Assembly (NCBI GenBank): GCA_964419255.1
Contig: CAYQOU010000033.1
Coordinates: forward strand, 1 to 44,136
DNA length: 44,136 bases
Source of the DNA: CAZPHU01 sp964419255
GTDB taxonomy: Bacteria > Fibrobacterota > Chitinivibrionia > Chitinivibrionales > CAYFVL01
Direction: 5' to 3'
Shown here: in pieces, positions 24,413 through 33,374 of the stretch
Position numbering within the stretch: the first letter of the stretch is position 1
How the letters are laid out: every line of letters starts with the position of its first letter
Position numbers and translations under genes: made by a program
The notes under the pieces: model-generated
Told to the model about the DNA's origin: nothing
The model's database searches: none
What the model saw: only the letters and a program-made list of their open reading frames with translations

Positions 24413-25480
24413 TCAGCTCGCCTGATCCGCCGGCTTATCCTCTTCCTTTGCTTTAAGATCCGCAAGCTTCTTATTCAAACCGTCAATGTTGGATTTGGTG
24501 ACCAGAAAAACCGTTCCCGGCTTGTCGTCTGACCGCACGTACATCTTGCCGTCCTTCTCCTCACCAACAGTAAGCGTATGGCTGGTTTCGTTTGCCATAC
24601 CTACCGTCACCTTCAGTGTCGGTTCGACAAATCCCATGGCCGAATCCGACAGAGATCCATCGGCCCAGTCCGCAGCCTTGAGGGTGGCAATGGAGGAAAG
24701 CAGACTGCTAACCTGTTGCTGATCGGCATTTGTCTGCTCAGGAGCCGTCAGAGCCCACACTGGAGTGGATGCCGAATCGAGCTTCTGCTCCAGGGCAATA
24801 TCTTCCCCCTCTTTTTTGTTCAGGGTCAGTTTGGACGCCTGCTCCGGCATGAAATCCATGATCGTTTTGTCACGCCAGCGGTCTTCCTTGCTGAAAAGCG
24901 CACTCTTGATTCTTCCCCGAACCGTATACACATCATCACTACCGATCATGCGTACATAGTTGCTGCTCCAGTCGGGGCCGCTTTTACCCACCCGAAAACT
25001 ACCTGCCTTATTGCCGCTACTGTTCCATACCGTTACCAGAACCCCTTTGGCACTGTCGACTTCGAAGACCTCCTGCTTATCGGGATTCTGCGAGATCAGC
25101 TCGTCTTTCTCCATGGTCGCGATTTTCTCCAGTGCCGTCTGGATAGCCGCACTATCCGCAGGATAGCTGCCGTCGGACTTCTGCCCGGTGCCCTCAGATG
25201 GAAGAGTGTCGGCCGGGGCGGATTCGACATCGGCGCTCAGAGCCGGAGCTACATTCCTTTTGGCACCGTTTGATTTCGAGACGACCCATGAGCCATCCCT
25301 TCGTCGAAGCTCGACGGATTCGCCATTATCCGAGATCTCTATCGCCGATATGTTTTCGGCACTCAGCTGCGGAAAAAACGCAGCAGTTTCTTCTTTTTTA
25401 CCCATGTTTTCCGAGACGATGATGATTCCCACCACCACGGCAAGGGCAACTACCAGTAAAAGAAGCTTTTTTCCTGTCAT
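24413..25480 (-). CDS. DUF4340 domain-containing protein
   Basis: A 355-aa protein with one N-terminal membrane helix (about 4-22) and an extracytoplasmic DUF4340 region made of repeated beta units. FFPQLSAENISAIEI and VELRRRDGSWVV open the first unit, and SFRVGKSGPDWSSNYVRM and VYTVRGRIKSALF lie in the middle. A disordered Ala/Ser/Asp segment interrupts it at ~75-110, and the C-terminus is Lys/Glu-rich. Its ATG overlaps the GldG-like stop (ATGA). This family is regularly the last gene of ABC-ATPase/permease/GldG operons, where it is thought to be an accessory of the transporter; the exact role is not established. Confidence 0.88.
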   Translation of the reverse strand: MTGKKLLLLVVALAVVVGIIIVSENMGKKEETAAFFPQLSAENISAIEISDNGESVELRRRDGSWVVSKSNGAKRNVAPALSADVESAPADTLPSEGTGQKSDGSYPADSAAIQTALEKIATMEKDELISQNPDKQEVFEVDSAKGVLVTVWNSSGNKAGSFRVGKSGPDWSSNYVRMIGSDDVYTVRGRIKSALFSKEDRWRDKTIMDFMPEQASKLTLNKKEGEDIALEQKLDSASTPVWALTAPEQTNADQQQVSSLLSSIATLKAADWADGSLSDSAMGFVEPTLKVTVGMANETSHTLTVGEEKDGKMYVRSDDKPGTVFLVTKSNIDGLNKKLADLKAKEEDKPADQAS

Positions 25481-27225
25481 TGTTTCTTCTCCTCCGTTTT
25501 GGCGCCGGCGGGCTTGGTGTTTACCGTTTCGCGGCGCTTGAAGAAAATTACTATCCCCAGAGCGATAACCAGAAGCGGCATTCCCAAAACGTTTGCATAT
25601 CTGATCACGTTTGCAAAAGAATTACCCTCCTTAAGCTGATCGTGCTCGAGGGTACGATCGGCAATCGCGCGGGAACGTATCTCAATCAGGTTTTCATCCA
25701 GAGTCAACCAATCCACCAGATTCATAAGCAGAGTGATATTCGATGGCGCGGCATTCTGACTGGACAGAAAATCCGAATCACCCGCCACAACCAGATGCCC
25801 CTTGACGTTTTGCCCGGTTATGTCGCGGTCGCTGTCTTGGGCCGAAAGGCTGATCTGGCTCATCACACTGTCACCCTCGGCACCTGGCTGCTTTACCGAC
25901 GGCACACTCTTGCCGGCAAAATAGCTGTTGAAGCTACCCGTCACATGAACCATGAGATTGCTCTCTTCCAGTTGATCCTGCTTGTTCTGAAGCACCTGAG
26001 GCCAGTTCTGGCGAGGGTTGAGATTGGCCCTGCCTGCTTCCGTCCAGCTTTTTTCCGACGAGTGAGCAAGCACCGTCGCGTTGACCGTGCCTGAATCGGT
26101 GGAATCGGCATTGCCAACAAGAAGCTTTACCGGGCTGGCCCAGGGCATGATCACATCACTGAGGCCGGAGACCGCCGGGTTATCGGTGTTGAAACCCTCC
26201 GCGCCCAGGCGGATAAAGTAGGGATACTCGACCGGCACATTCATCTCAAACATACCAACCTTCTGCGGAATATTTACCCTTCCGCATGATGCATCCAGTA
26301 CCATCTTGGGCTCCACACTGACTCCGTAATGCTTCACCAGCTCCAGAATCCGCGGTGAAGACGGAGTCGCATTGATTCCGTACTGAAAATCAACCTTCAT
26401 GGCGTCAGCCAGCACTATAAGGTTTCCGCCATTCATAAAATACTGATCGATCTCGAAAAGATCCCGCTCCGAAAAGCTCTTATCATCACCCCCCGGCACG
26501 ATAAGCGTGCGAATGGAAGGGTCGATCGGCTCTCCTTTGGAAAGATCAACGGTCACCACTTCGTAGTTTTTACGAAGGTTTTCGAATATCGGCTTGTAAG
26601 TCTCTTCCATCCCATCGGGGGTCTGCATCTGCTGCTGGATGTTTGGCGGCAGGGAGGGCATGGTGTCTGTTTTCACCACACCAACCTTTGGAGTCTCCGT
26701 ACGAAGAACCTTCATGATCGCCGACATCAGGTCATATTCGAAGTTGGTCAGATCCTGAATCACCGGTAACACCTCTTTTTCATCGGCATACAACACCGCG
26801 ATTCCCAGAAATCCATTCATCACCTGAGCCTTGTCTTTTTCGACTGTCTGAAGCTGAACCTCCGGTATGCCCAGCTCACGAACCTTGCTCTTGGTGTCCT
26901 CGTCTTTTGAAGGATCTTCCCATTCGATGCGAAGGTTGCGTTCGGCGTAAACCTTGAATTCGGTCAACAGATCGCGCACTCCCGATTCGAGATTCTGCAG
27001 TCGGGGCGGGAGATTTTCAGAAAAGTATACTTTCACATTGACGATATCGTCAAGATCGTTTAGCATTTCCTTGGATGCCGAAGAGATACTGTACTGCTTG
27101 GATTCAGTCAGGTCAACACGTTTGAATGCTTTATTTGACAGATAGTTAATCACAACGATGAAACCAAGAACTGCCAATATGTAAATGATCGACTGCGTGC
27201 TTCGAGTCATTTTCTTTGACGCCAT
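25477..27225 (-). CDS. GldG-like ABC transporter auxiliary subunit
   Basis: A 582-aa protein of the Gldg/ABC_transp_aux family. A short cytoplasmic N-terminus and membrane helix (about 11-29) are followed by a long extracytoplasmic region starting with KRVDLTESKQYSISSASKEML, then VNVKVYFSENLPP, ILVPGGDD-like strands and a second membrane helix (about 548-567) near the Lys/Glu-rich C-terminus. ATG 27225 has GTGGGAA upstream and begins one nucleotide after the permease stop; an upstream start would overlap the permease. In Flavobacterium GldG belongs to the GldAFG transporter required for gliding. Gliding cannot be concluded here because such operons also occur in non-gliding bacteria. Confidence 0.87.
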   Translation of the reverse strand: MASKKMTRSTQSIIYILAVLGFIVVINYLSNKAFKRVDLTESKQYSISSASKEMLNDLDDIVNVKVYFSENLPPRLQNLESGVRDLLTEFKVYAERNLRIEWEDPSKDEDTKSKVRELGIPEVQLQTVEKDKAQVMNGFLGIAVLYADEKEVLPVIQDLTNFEYDLMSAIMKVLRTETPKVGVVKTDTMPSLPPNIQQQMQTPDGMEETYKPIFENLRKNYEVVTVDLSKGEPIDPSIRTLIVPGGDDKSFSERDLFEIDQYFMNGGNLIVLADAMKVDFQYGINATPSSPRILELVKHYGVSVEPKMVLDASCGRVNIPQKVGMFEMNVPVEYPYFIRLGAEGFNTDNPAVSGLSDVIMPWASPVKLLVGNADSTDSGTVNATVLAHSSEKSWTEAGRANLNPRQNWPQVLQNKQDQLEESNLMVHVTGSFNSYFAGKSVPSVKQPGAEGDSVMSQISLSAQDSDRDITGQNVKGHLVVAGDSDFLSSQNAAPSNITLLMNLVDWLTLDENLIEIRSRAIADRTLEHDQLKEGNSFANVIRYANVLGMPLLVIALGIVIFFKRRETVNTKPAGAKTEEKKQ

Positions 27226-27226
27226 A

Positions 27227-27943
27227 TTATTCCCACTTCCTGCTTTCGAGTGAACGCACATTTAAGAAAAGGAAAAAACCGATCACCGACGAGTAGTAGA
27301 CAATGTCTCTGCTGTCGATGACACCGCGGCCAATACTCTCAAAATGGCTTCCCAGTCCCAGATATGACAGAACCGGAACCAGTGCGGGGGGAGCAACCAT
27401 GGTGACAAACGGATTGCCGATCATAAACAGCATGAAAGTCACCACCACGCCTACAATGAAAGCAACGATCTGGTTTTCCGTCAATGATGATATCCATAAT
27501 CCTATCGACAGATACGCCGCACCCATCAGTATGGCGCCCAGATATCCCCCGATAATCGGCCCCATATCCGGGTTGCCCAGATAGTTGATGGTAATCGGTA
27601 CGGTCACCGAAAGAAACATCACGATGGAAAGGAAAAGGAAACTCGCCAGGAATTTCCCGATAACCACCTGAAGATCGGTCACCGGCCAGGTCAAAAGAAG
27701 CTCAAGAGAGCGAATCTTTTTCTCTTCCGCCCAGCTGCGCATGGTAATGGCCGGTATGAAGAACAAAAACACCCAGGGGAGCAGACCGAAATAGCCGCGC
27801 ATATCCGCCTGGTTCATGATAAAAAAGCCTTGGAAAAAAAGGAAATTGGTTACCACCAGATACACGGTGATAAAGACGTAGGCGATGGGGGAGAGAAAAT
27901 ACGCCCTGAATTCCTTTTTAAAGATTGCTAAAATGTTTTGCAT
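27227..27943 (-). CDS. ABC-2 type permease (GldF-like)
   Basis: A 238-aa integral membrane protein with about six helices, starting with the family's cytoplasmic ILAIFKKEFRAYFLSPIAYVF. PAITMRSWAEEKKIRSLELLLTWPV (around 64-88) is the conserved ABC-2 coupling region. It is tightly placed between the ATPase (4-nt gap) and the GldG-like gene (1-nt gap), so it should form the membrane channel of this exporter. Confidence 0.9.
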   Translation of the reverse strand: MQNILAIFKKEFRAYFLSPIAYVFITVYLVVTNFLFFQGFFIMNQADMRGYFGLLPWVFLFFIPAITMRSWAEEKKIRSLELLLTWPVTDLQVVIGKFLASFLFLSIVMFLSVTVPITINYLGNPDMGPIIGGYLGAILMGAAYLSIGLWISSLTENQIVAFIVGVVVTFMLFMIGNPFVTMVAPPALVPVLSYLGLGSHFESIGRGVIDSRDIVYYSSVIGFFLFLNVRSLESRKWE

Positions 27944-27947
27944 TGTA

Positions 27948-28901
27948 CTATCCCCTTGTCAGTTGCGTGAACACGTCTTCGAGGCTGACCGTTTCACGTT
28001 TGAGTTCACTGAGAACCCACCCGTTGTCGACCGCGCTCTTGAAAAGAAGTTCTCCGATATCATGCTTCTCATCACTTGCCACATGCGTCAGATGCCAGCC
28101 GTCATGACTCTCCCTGATCGTTACCGATTTGACACCATTCAGCGAAGGAAGACTGCTTTCCACCGAGTCCTTGTCGGCTTTTATTCGGAGTGTGTACTGA
28201 ATGCCCTTATCCATACGAGCGATAAGCTCATCGGGAGTACCGGTTGCCACCGATTTTCCATCGTTTATGATCAGGATCCTGCTGCAGGTCGCGGATACTT
28301 CACTGAGGATATGCGAACAGTAAATAACCGTCTTCTCCTGACCGATCTTCTTGATCAATTGGCGAATTTCGATGATCTGGTTGGGATCAAGCCCCGACAT
28401 CGGCTCATCCAGAATCAGAAGATCCGGATTGTGGATAAGAGCCTGTGCCAGCCCCACTCTCTGGCGATAGCCTTTGGAGAGTTTTCCGATTGGGCGGCGA
28501 GCCATCGTAGTCAGGCCGCAGATCTGAAAAATCTCATCGATACGTTTGTCCAGGGATTGACCCTTGAGTCCGCGGATCTCGCCCACAAACTCCATGTACT
28601 CACTAACCAGCATGTCGTTGTACAGGGGAGTGTTTTCCGGCAGATACCCGATCTTGCGGCGAATCTCCAGAGTATCATCACCCAACGGTATCCCGTCGAC
28701 TACGATCGAGCCGCTGGAGGCCGGGATAAAAGATGTGATCACACGCATCGTCGTTGTTTTACCGGCTCCGTTTGGCCCCAGAAAGCCAAACACTTCGCCC
28801 TTCTTGATCTGAAAAGACAGATCTTTGACAGCATGTACGGCACCGAAACGTTTGTTAAGCTGCTGCACATCGAGCATCGTACCATTTTCTGTTGAACTCA
28901 T
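27948..28901 (-). CDS. ABC transporter ATP-binding protein (GldA-like)
   Basis: A protein of about 317 aa. Walker A is GPNGAGKTT, the Q-loop region is IGYLPENTPLYNDM, the signature is LSKGYRQRVGLAQAL, Walker B is LLILDEPMSGLDP and the H-loop is YCSHILSEV. A C-terminal ~80-aa extension is typical of drug/Gld-type export ATPases. ATG 28901 is preferred because GGTGA lies 5 nt upstream; ATG 28913 and ATG 28877 are alternatives. It is the first gene of the four-gene transporter operon. The substrate is unknown. Confidence 0.9.
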   Translation of the reverse strand: MSSTENGTMLDVQQLNKRFGAVHAVKDLSFQIKKGEVFGFLGPNGAGKTTTMRVITSFIPASSGSIVVDGIPLGDDTLEIRRKIGYLPENTPLYNDMLVSEYMEFVGEIRGLKGQSLDKRIDEIFQICGLTTMARRPIGKLSKGYRQRVGLAQALIHNPDLLILDEPMSGLDPNQIIEIRQLIKKIGQEKTVIYCSHILSEVSATCSRILIINDGKSVATGTPDELIARMDKGIQYTLRIKADKDSVESSLPSLNGVKSVTIRESHDGWHLTHVASDEKHDIGELLFKSAVDNGWVLSELKRETVSLEDVFTQLTRG

Positions 28902-29127
28902 AGGCATCACCATTTCATGATAATTATGAATAGATGCAGTATTAGTATATCCGTATTGCGACCATAATATGCATGTATGAATAAGACGCAGTCAAGTCTT
29001 TGCAAATTATGGAGAACGGAGTTTCTTATTGTGTTCTCGCGGATATTTCGTCATGGCAAAATAATTATTGTGTACCGATACCGATATGAGCAGCGTTTTT
29101 ATTAGCACACCCCATCCGCCCAGCCGC

Positions 29128-29184
29128 AAATGCACCGGCCGGCCACCTCTCCCTTGGTATTGGGAAGGTGCTTAAGGTGCATTT
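29128..29184. repeat. Nested inverted repeat
   Basis: Outer arms AAATGCACC (29128-29136) and GGTGCATTT (29176-29184) are perfect complements. Inside, CACCTCTCCC (29144-29153) pairs with GGGAAGGTG (29162-29170) leaving one bulged C and an 8-nt loop. Together they can form a two-tier stem next to the dispersed repeat. Confidence 0.6.
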
Positions 29185-29206
29185 ACTCCGGGGGCCGCGT
29201 TTGCCC

Positions 29207-29262
29207 CCTCCCCCTTATCCCGTCCCGCACGCGGGAAGGGGAGGCCGGGAGGAAGTGAATTT
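29207..29262. repeat. Dispersed GC-rich hairpin repeat, copy B
   Basis: 86% identical (48 of 56) to 12161-12216. The core is TCCCGC-AC-GCGGGA. The outer arms differ from copy A but remain complementary (CCTCCCCCTT with AAGGGGAGG), which is evidence that the hairpin itself is conserved. Confidence 0.75.
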
Positions 29263-29285
29263 CCCTAAATAGCGCCTGCACACAC

Positions 29286-29313
29286 AAAAAAAAGGACTCA
29301 GTGTTCTGAGTCC
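29286..29313 (-). terminator. Terminator of the Hc1-like gene
   Basis: Stem GGACTCAG (29294-29301) with CTGAGTCC (29306-29313), loop TGTT; on the minus strand it is followed by eight T. It lies 35 nt beyond the stop. Confidence 0.88.
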
Positions 29314-29347
29314 CTTTAAACCTCGTGGCTTGTCGAAGCTGTTGCGA

Positions 29348-29518
29348 CTACTCGGATTTCTTCGATTCCTGAATCTCTACTCTCAGATCCTGTGCCATTT
29401 TCTTGATATTCTGAAGAGATTTTCTGGCACGGGTGCCTGCCGATTTGTTTCCCCGTTCGAATTTCTCGTATTCAGCCTTCAGAAGTTCAACCTCGTTAAG
29501 TAACGCTTCCAGACTCAT
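29348..29518 (-). CDS. Hc1-like histone H1 homologue, small DNA-binding protein
   Basis: A 56-aa protein, all helical. The central segment GNKSAGTRARKSLQNIKKMAQDLR (residues 23-46) matches the GNKxAGTRARK...LKKLxKxxR core of the Hc1 histone-like proteins common in Bacteroidetes and relatives. It lacks the long Lys/Ala-rich C-terminal tail of chlamydial Hc1 and ends ESKKSE. A perfect AGGAGGAG ribosome site precedes the ATG, a plausible promoter lies at 29578-29607 and a strong terminator follows, so it is a single, probably well-expressed gene. Its likely role is nucleoid binding or compaction. Confidence 0.82.
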   Translation of the reverse strand: MSLEALLNEVELLKAEYEKFERGNKSAGTRARKSLQNIKKMAQDLRVEIQESKKSE

Positions 29519-29577
29519 GCTGCTCCTCCTTGTAAGTATGAAAAGATGTATATGTAATCCAGAAAAACGTAAAATGA

Positions 29578-29607
29578 AGTATATATCCGCGAACGGGGCG
29601 TTGTCAC
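29578..29607 (-). promoter_or_regulatory. Possible promoter of the Hc1-like gene
   Basis: On the minus strand GTGACA (29602-29607), an 18-nt spacer and TATACT (29578-29583), each 5 of 6 to consensus, about 60 nt before the ATG. Confidence 0.45.
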
Positions 29608-29646
29608 GTTTTTGTCCAAAAAAGTTTTATGCCCTTCGATTCGTTG

Positions 29647-30528
29647 TTATAACCCTTCAAAGAGAAAATATGTTCCTGCGGGTTTAAGTGGGGATTTAAA
29701 CCCCGATATTTGTTTTAATATAGCCTGTGGAAGAAAAGATTGAAAAAACGTCGGTCTTTTTGCCTTTTCCACAATCCCCACCTTTTCGGGTAATCGTAAA
29801 TGACGCTTGAGATACCCGATCGCTTCCTCAAACCCGCCCAGTGAATCCACCAGACCCAGTCCATATGCCTGTCTGCCGGTATAGATCCGCCCGTCCGCAA
29901 GCGCCCGAATCGAATCGAGAGCACAGTTGCGCGCCCGGGAGATATCCTGTATAAACTGCTGATGCGTGTCATCGAGCAGCTCGGAGAGTATCTTCTTTTC
30001 ATCGGAAGTCATGTTCCTGCTGGGTGAGCCTATATCCTTGAATTCACCGGCAGTCAGAGTCTGTATGCTTACACCCAGCTTGTCCAGAAGCTGGTGATAT
30101 TGAGGAAAAGTGAATACCACTCCGATGCTGCCGGTGAGAGTGCCCGGATTGGCGAAAATCCTTGTCGCGGGGCTGGCGATGTAATAGCCACCGGATGCCG
30201 CAACATTTCCCATACTGACCACCACCGGCTTGTGCAGATTGCGGCACCTGATGATTTCGGCGTAAATCTCCTGGGATGGTGCAACCGCACCCCCTGGCGA
30301 ATCCACCCGCACGATAATACCGGCCACGGTTATATCTTCCCGAAGCTCCTTGAGCTGCCGTACGTATTCTTCGGAATCGTAAATTATACCCTGAACTCGG
30401 ACCAGACCGATCTGACTGCCTTTCTGAAAGCCCACACCACCACCATCACTGTTTGCAAGAATGATAAAGCCTACAGCTACCGGTAACAGAATCAATGCCG
30501 CAATGGTTACAATCTGACGCCGCTTCAC
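29647..30528 (-). CDS. sppA: Signal peptide peptidase SppA (short form)
   Basis: A 293-aa membrane-anchored serine protease that degrades cleaved signal peptides. There is one N-terminal helix (about 8-25). The catalytic Ser is in NVAASGGYYIA (S112), the Lys in AGEFKDIGSP (K164), and VDSPGGAV (75-82) forms the oxyanion side. The single catalytic repeat and length match the short SppA_36 type rather than the ~600-aa double form of E. coli. The start is GTG, sharing GTGA with the stop of the transglycosylase gene, so the two are translationally coupled. Confidence 0.93.
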   Translation of the reverse strand: MKRRQIVTIAALILLPVAVGFIILANSDGGGVGFQKGSQIGLVRVQGIIYDSEEYVRQLKELREDITVAGIIVRVDSPGGAVAPSQEIYAEIIRCRNLHKPVVVSMGNVAASGGYYIASPATRIFANPGTLTGSIGVVFTFPQYHQLLDKLGVSIQTLTAGEFKDIGSPSRNMTSDEKKILSELLDDTHQQFIQDISRARNCALDSIRALADGRIYTGRQAYGLGLVDSLGGFEEAIGYLKRHLRLPEKVGIVEKAKRPTFFQSFLPQAILKQISGFKSPLKPAGTYFLFEGL

Positions 30529-32855
30529 AATTCCTCCGCCAGTACTACCCGAACTGTATCTCCGGGCATAAGGACCGTGCCGGGGTTCAGGTGATTGACC
30601 TCGTACAATTTTTTCACCGGAATTTCAAACAGCTGCGCTATGCGCCAGAGATTATCCCCTTTCTGCACCCTGTAATACACCAGCTTGTTACCGGTCTGCC
30701 GCACCGATGTTTTTTTCCCGGATGATGGTATCTTCAGGATGTCTCCCACTTGTAAGATGTCATTTTTGCTTAATCCGTTGCATGCGAGTATCTCCTGCAT
30801 GTCCACCTCGAAAAGACGGGAGAGACGATAAATGTTGTCGCCTGCCGAAACCTTGTATGTTCTACAGTCCTTGCATCCGGCCACACCTTCTGTTGAAGCA
30901 GCTTTTTTACCTTCTGATGCTGCAGGTCGTTCGCTATTCGAAGAGTTGTCGGTTAGATAGTAAATCAGATTCTCACCCGGATGGATTAGGGGATTTCTCA
31001 GATTCTTTTTGTTCCAGCCGGCAAGCTCGGCCACTTCCACGTTCAGCTTTTTACTCAACGAATAGAGGTTGTCACCTTTACCGACACGATAGGTTTTTTT
31101 TCGCGCCCCTTTTGGAATCGATGCAAACTTAGTTGATGTGGAGAGGTGTTTTTGTTTACCATTAACCGACCGGGTATAGATTGTTAAGGCCTGTCCCGCA
31201 GTCAGTCTCTCCGGTTGATCGATATTGTTCCATCCACAAATCTGCTCTATACTTACCCCGTAACGCTTCGAAATACCATGCATGGTATCGCCTCTTTTCA
31301 GCCGATAGGTCACTTTCCGACTGTGTGGGGGCACCGGAACCTTGTTTTGTGCTCTGGTGGAGCCGGATTGAGCCACAACCGTCGCCGTTTTTGATTGCTG
31401 CGCCGGACCATCCACCGGTATGGGGATGAAAAGGTGTCGGCCTGCGATTATTCTGCTGGATCTCAAGTCATTAACAGAACGTAATGCGGTAAAGGATATC
31501 TTAAAGCGCTGGGCTATCGTGCTCAGGTTGTCGCCCCGCTGTATGCGGTAACGATACCATTTTACCTTGTCTTTATCGTCAAGTCCCGCGTAAAATTCCC
31601 TGAATTGGGCAGCTTTACCGTGGGGTAAATAGAGCGTGACATCGGTAACCTCCGGGGGAGTACACCAGCGAAGGATGTGAGGGTTGAGATCTTTGAGTGT
31701 ATCAACAGGTATGGAAATGCCTTGCGCGATCTTTTTCATGTCGATACAGTCACTTATCAGCACCGTGTCCATGGACACCAGTGTATCGTGCATTACTGGA
31801 ATGTCCAATCCGAAACAGGACGGGTTCTTGGCAACCATCATCGTCGCCAGATAATGCGGTACATAGTTCATGGTCTCACGGGGCAATCGAAGCTGCCAGT
31901 AATCGGAAGTGTCTGCTGTTTTGATTGTTCGAGCCACCCGTCCTTCACCACAGTTGTAGGCTGCAAGGGCGAGATGCCAGTCGTTGAAATCTCCGTAAAG
32001 TTTCTTGAGATATCTCACCGCAGCAAAGGTTGCCTTTATCGGGTCGCGCCGCTCATCCATCCAGTAGTTTTTTCGGAGGCCATATATTCTCCCGGTGGAT
32101 GGGATAAACTGCCATACCCCGGCCGCGTGTGCATGAGAGTAAGCGCGATAGTTAAACCCGCTCTCGATAATCGGCAGATATACCAGATCAGTCGGCAGTC
32201 CGCTGTCAGAGAAAACCTTCTTCATGAAAGGAATATAGCGGCTTCCGCGTTTCAGGGAGTTCTGTATATACCCGAACCGATGATTCAGCGTAAGGGTCAG
32301 TGCCTTACGCACCCGGCTGTTTTTACTGATAGGTACGTTGTACGGCATACCCCGGAGACAATTTCGGGCAAAAAGAGAGCTGTCGATCTCAGAGGTCAGG
32401 GAGTCCAGAGAAAAATTCATCTGATAACGAAACACCAGCGCCGATACCTGCTCGGGAATATTCTCACTGTACTGCGGGGGGAGCTGGATCGCATAAATAT
32501 GCGCGATATCTTCATAGAATGCCTCAAGCTCCATATCGGAAGGCCCCGTTGAGTCGATGAGTAAGCATGCTCGGCGCAGAAGAGAATCGGCCTGACTATA
32601 GATCGCCTCATCACAGGCAATGCGAGCCTTATCTATAAGCATCACAACCGAATCACCCATCACTATTTCAGGGATCTGCTCGATAACAGGCGAATCGTCG
32701 ATGATGATCACCGAATCGATCTCTTCTATGACAACTGATTTGTCTTCCGCCAAAGGGCGCATAAAATCGTGAGTGCCCGCCAGCCTGGCGCCGCAACCGG
32801 CGACAACAAACGCGAGAGAAACACATGATATTAATCGGAAAAATGGTACTTGCAC
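30525..32855 (-). CDS. LysM-containing lytic transglycosylase (MltD-like lipoprotein)
   Basis: A 776-aa murein hydrolase. The N-terminus is a lipoprotein signal with lipobox VVAGC (C21). A helical domain precedes the SLT domain (about 210-330), whose catalytic Glu is in YLPIIESGF (E231), followed by AAGVWQFIPSTGR, YGLRKNYWMDERRDP and LALAAYNCGEGRV. Five LysM modules follow, opening with RIQRGDNLSTIA, RLKRGDTMHGIS, RVGKGDNLYSLS, KVSAGDNIYRLS and RVQKGDNLWRIA. E. coli MltD has two, so this is a long peptidoglycan-binding tail. GTG 32855 is the only start that keeps the lipobox; its ribosome site is weak. It precedes and overlaps sppA. Confidence 0.92.
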   Translation of the reverse strand: MQVPFFRLISCVSLAFVVAGCGARLAGTHDFMRPLAEDKSVVIEEIDSVIIIDDSPVIEQIPEIVMGDSVVMLIDKARIACDEAIYSQADSLLRRACLLIDSTGPSDMELEAFYEDIAHIYAIQLPPQYSENIPEQVSALVFRYQMNFSLDSLTSEIDSSLFARNCLRGMPYNVPISKNSRVRKALTLTLNHRFGYIQNSLKRGSRYIPFMKKVFSDSGLPTDLVYLPIIESGFNYRAYSHAHAAGVWQFIPSTGRIYGLRKNYWMDERRDPIKATFAAVRYLKKLYGDFNDWHLALAAYNCGEGRVARTIKTADTSDYWQLRLPRETMNYVPHYLATMMVAKNPSCFGLDIPVMHDTLVSMDTVLISDCIDMKKIAQGISIPVDTLKDLNPHILRWCTPPEVTDVTLYLPHGKAAQFREFYAGLDDKDKVKWYRYRIQRGDNLSTIAQRFKISFTALRSVNDLRSSRIIAGRHLFIPIPVDGPAQQSKTATVVAQSGSTRAQNKVPVPPHSRKVTYRLKRGDTMHGISKRYGVSIEQICGWNNIDQPERLTAGQALTIYTRSVNGKQKHLSTSTKFASIPKGARKKTYRVGKGDNLYSLSKKLNVEVAELAGWNKKNLRNPLIHPGENLIYYLTDNSSNSERPAASEGKKAASTEGVAGCKDCRTYKVSAGDNIYRLSRLFEVDMQEILACNGLSKNDILQVGDILKIPSSGKKTSVRQTGNKLVYYRVQKGDNLWRIAQLFEIPVKKLYEVNHLNPGTVLMPGDTVRVVLAEEL

Positions 32856-33173
32856 TATCGAATCCAGTTCTTTTTTTTGTCGGTGTCTGTTTAAAAATAG
32901 CTCATTTAGTCCCGATTGGGCAATCGGGAGCCTCGGTACGGGTGGAAAATGGTATCAGAGACTCTATTAATACCTGGCGGTATACTACAACTATACTAAA
33001 GAAATATATCTCAAGCAAGAGAAATAATACCAGTCGGCCCAAAAGGCCACTGTAAACCCGTATGCCGAGAAATTTGGTGTTAATGGCGATAGAATTCGTT
33101 CATCGAGAGATGCAGAAGGGGACGCAAATGCTTAAAGCTTGTCCCGGAGGATCGCGTCAAGTGGTATACATGC
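32856..33173. other. Intergenic region, 318 nt
   Basis: AT-rich near the transglycosylase start, otherwise unremarkable. I see no gene, terminator or clear promoter in it. Confidence 0.5.
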
Positions 33174-33374
33174 CTATCTGAGGGCAGGCGCCGGTGAATT
33201 GAACCGAAAGATTCGTGCACGCCGGGTGCGGCACTCTTCCCGTGCCTTTTCTATCTGACCCTGCATAGTGGAGCTTTTGGATCCGCAGTAGTTTATAAAG
33301 AGACGTGTTTTTTGAGTACATGAGGTATAATAAATACAATCGGTGCAGCGCACCTTCTTATAGCTGTGCATCAT
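33174..33374 (-). CDS. Small Cys-rich protein, unknown
   Basis: A 66-aa basic protein. The start at ATG 33374 is supported by GGGAGGAAGGT immediately upstream. It contains CTDC (10-13), then C18, C29 and C47, in RCTDCIYYTSCTQKTRLFINYCGS followed by EECRTRRARIFRF. The spacing suggests a small metal-binding fold. I do not recognise a family. It stands alone upstream of the transglycosylase gene. Confidence 0.55.
   Translation of the reverse strand: MMHSYKKVRCTDCIYYTSCTQKTRLFINYCGSKSSTMQGQIEKAREECRTRRARIFRFNSPAPALR

Larger units (their letters stand above)
28914..29347. other. Intergenic region, 434 nt, with nested hairpins and repeat copy B
   Basis: No gene recognised. Its left part is AT-rich and presumably holds the promoter of the ABC operon, though no clear hexamer pair stands out. 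The middle has a nested GC-rich hairpin (29128-29184), then repeat copy B (29207-29262), then the terminator of the Hc1-like gene. Confidence 0.6.
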
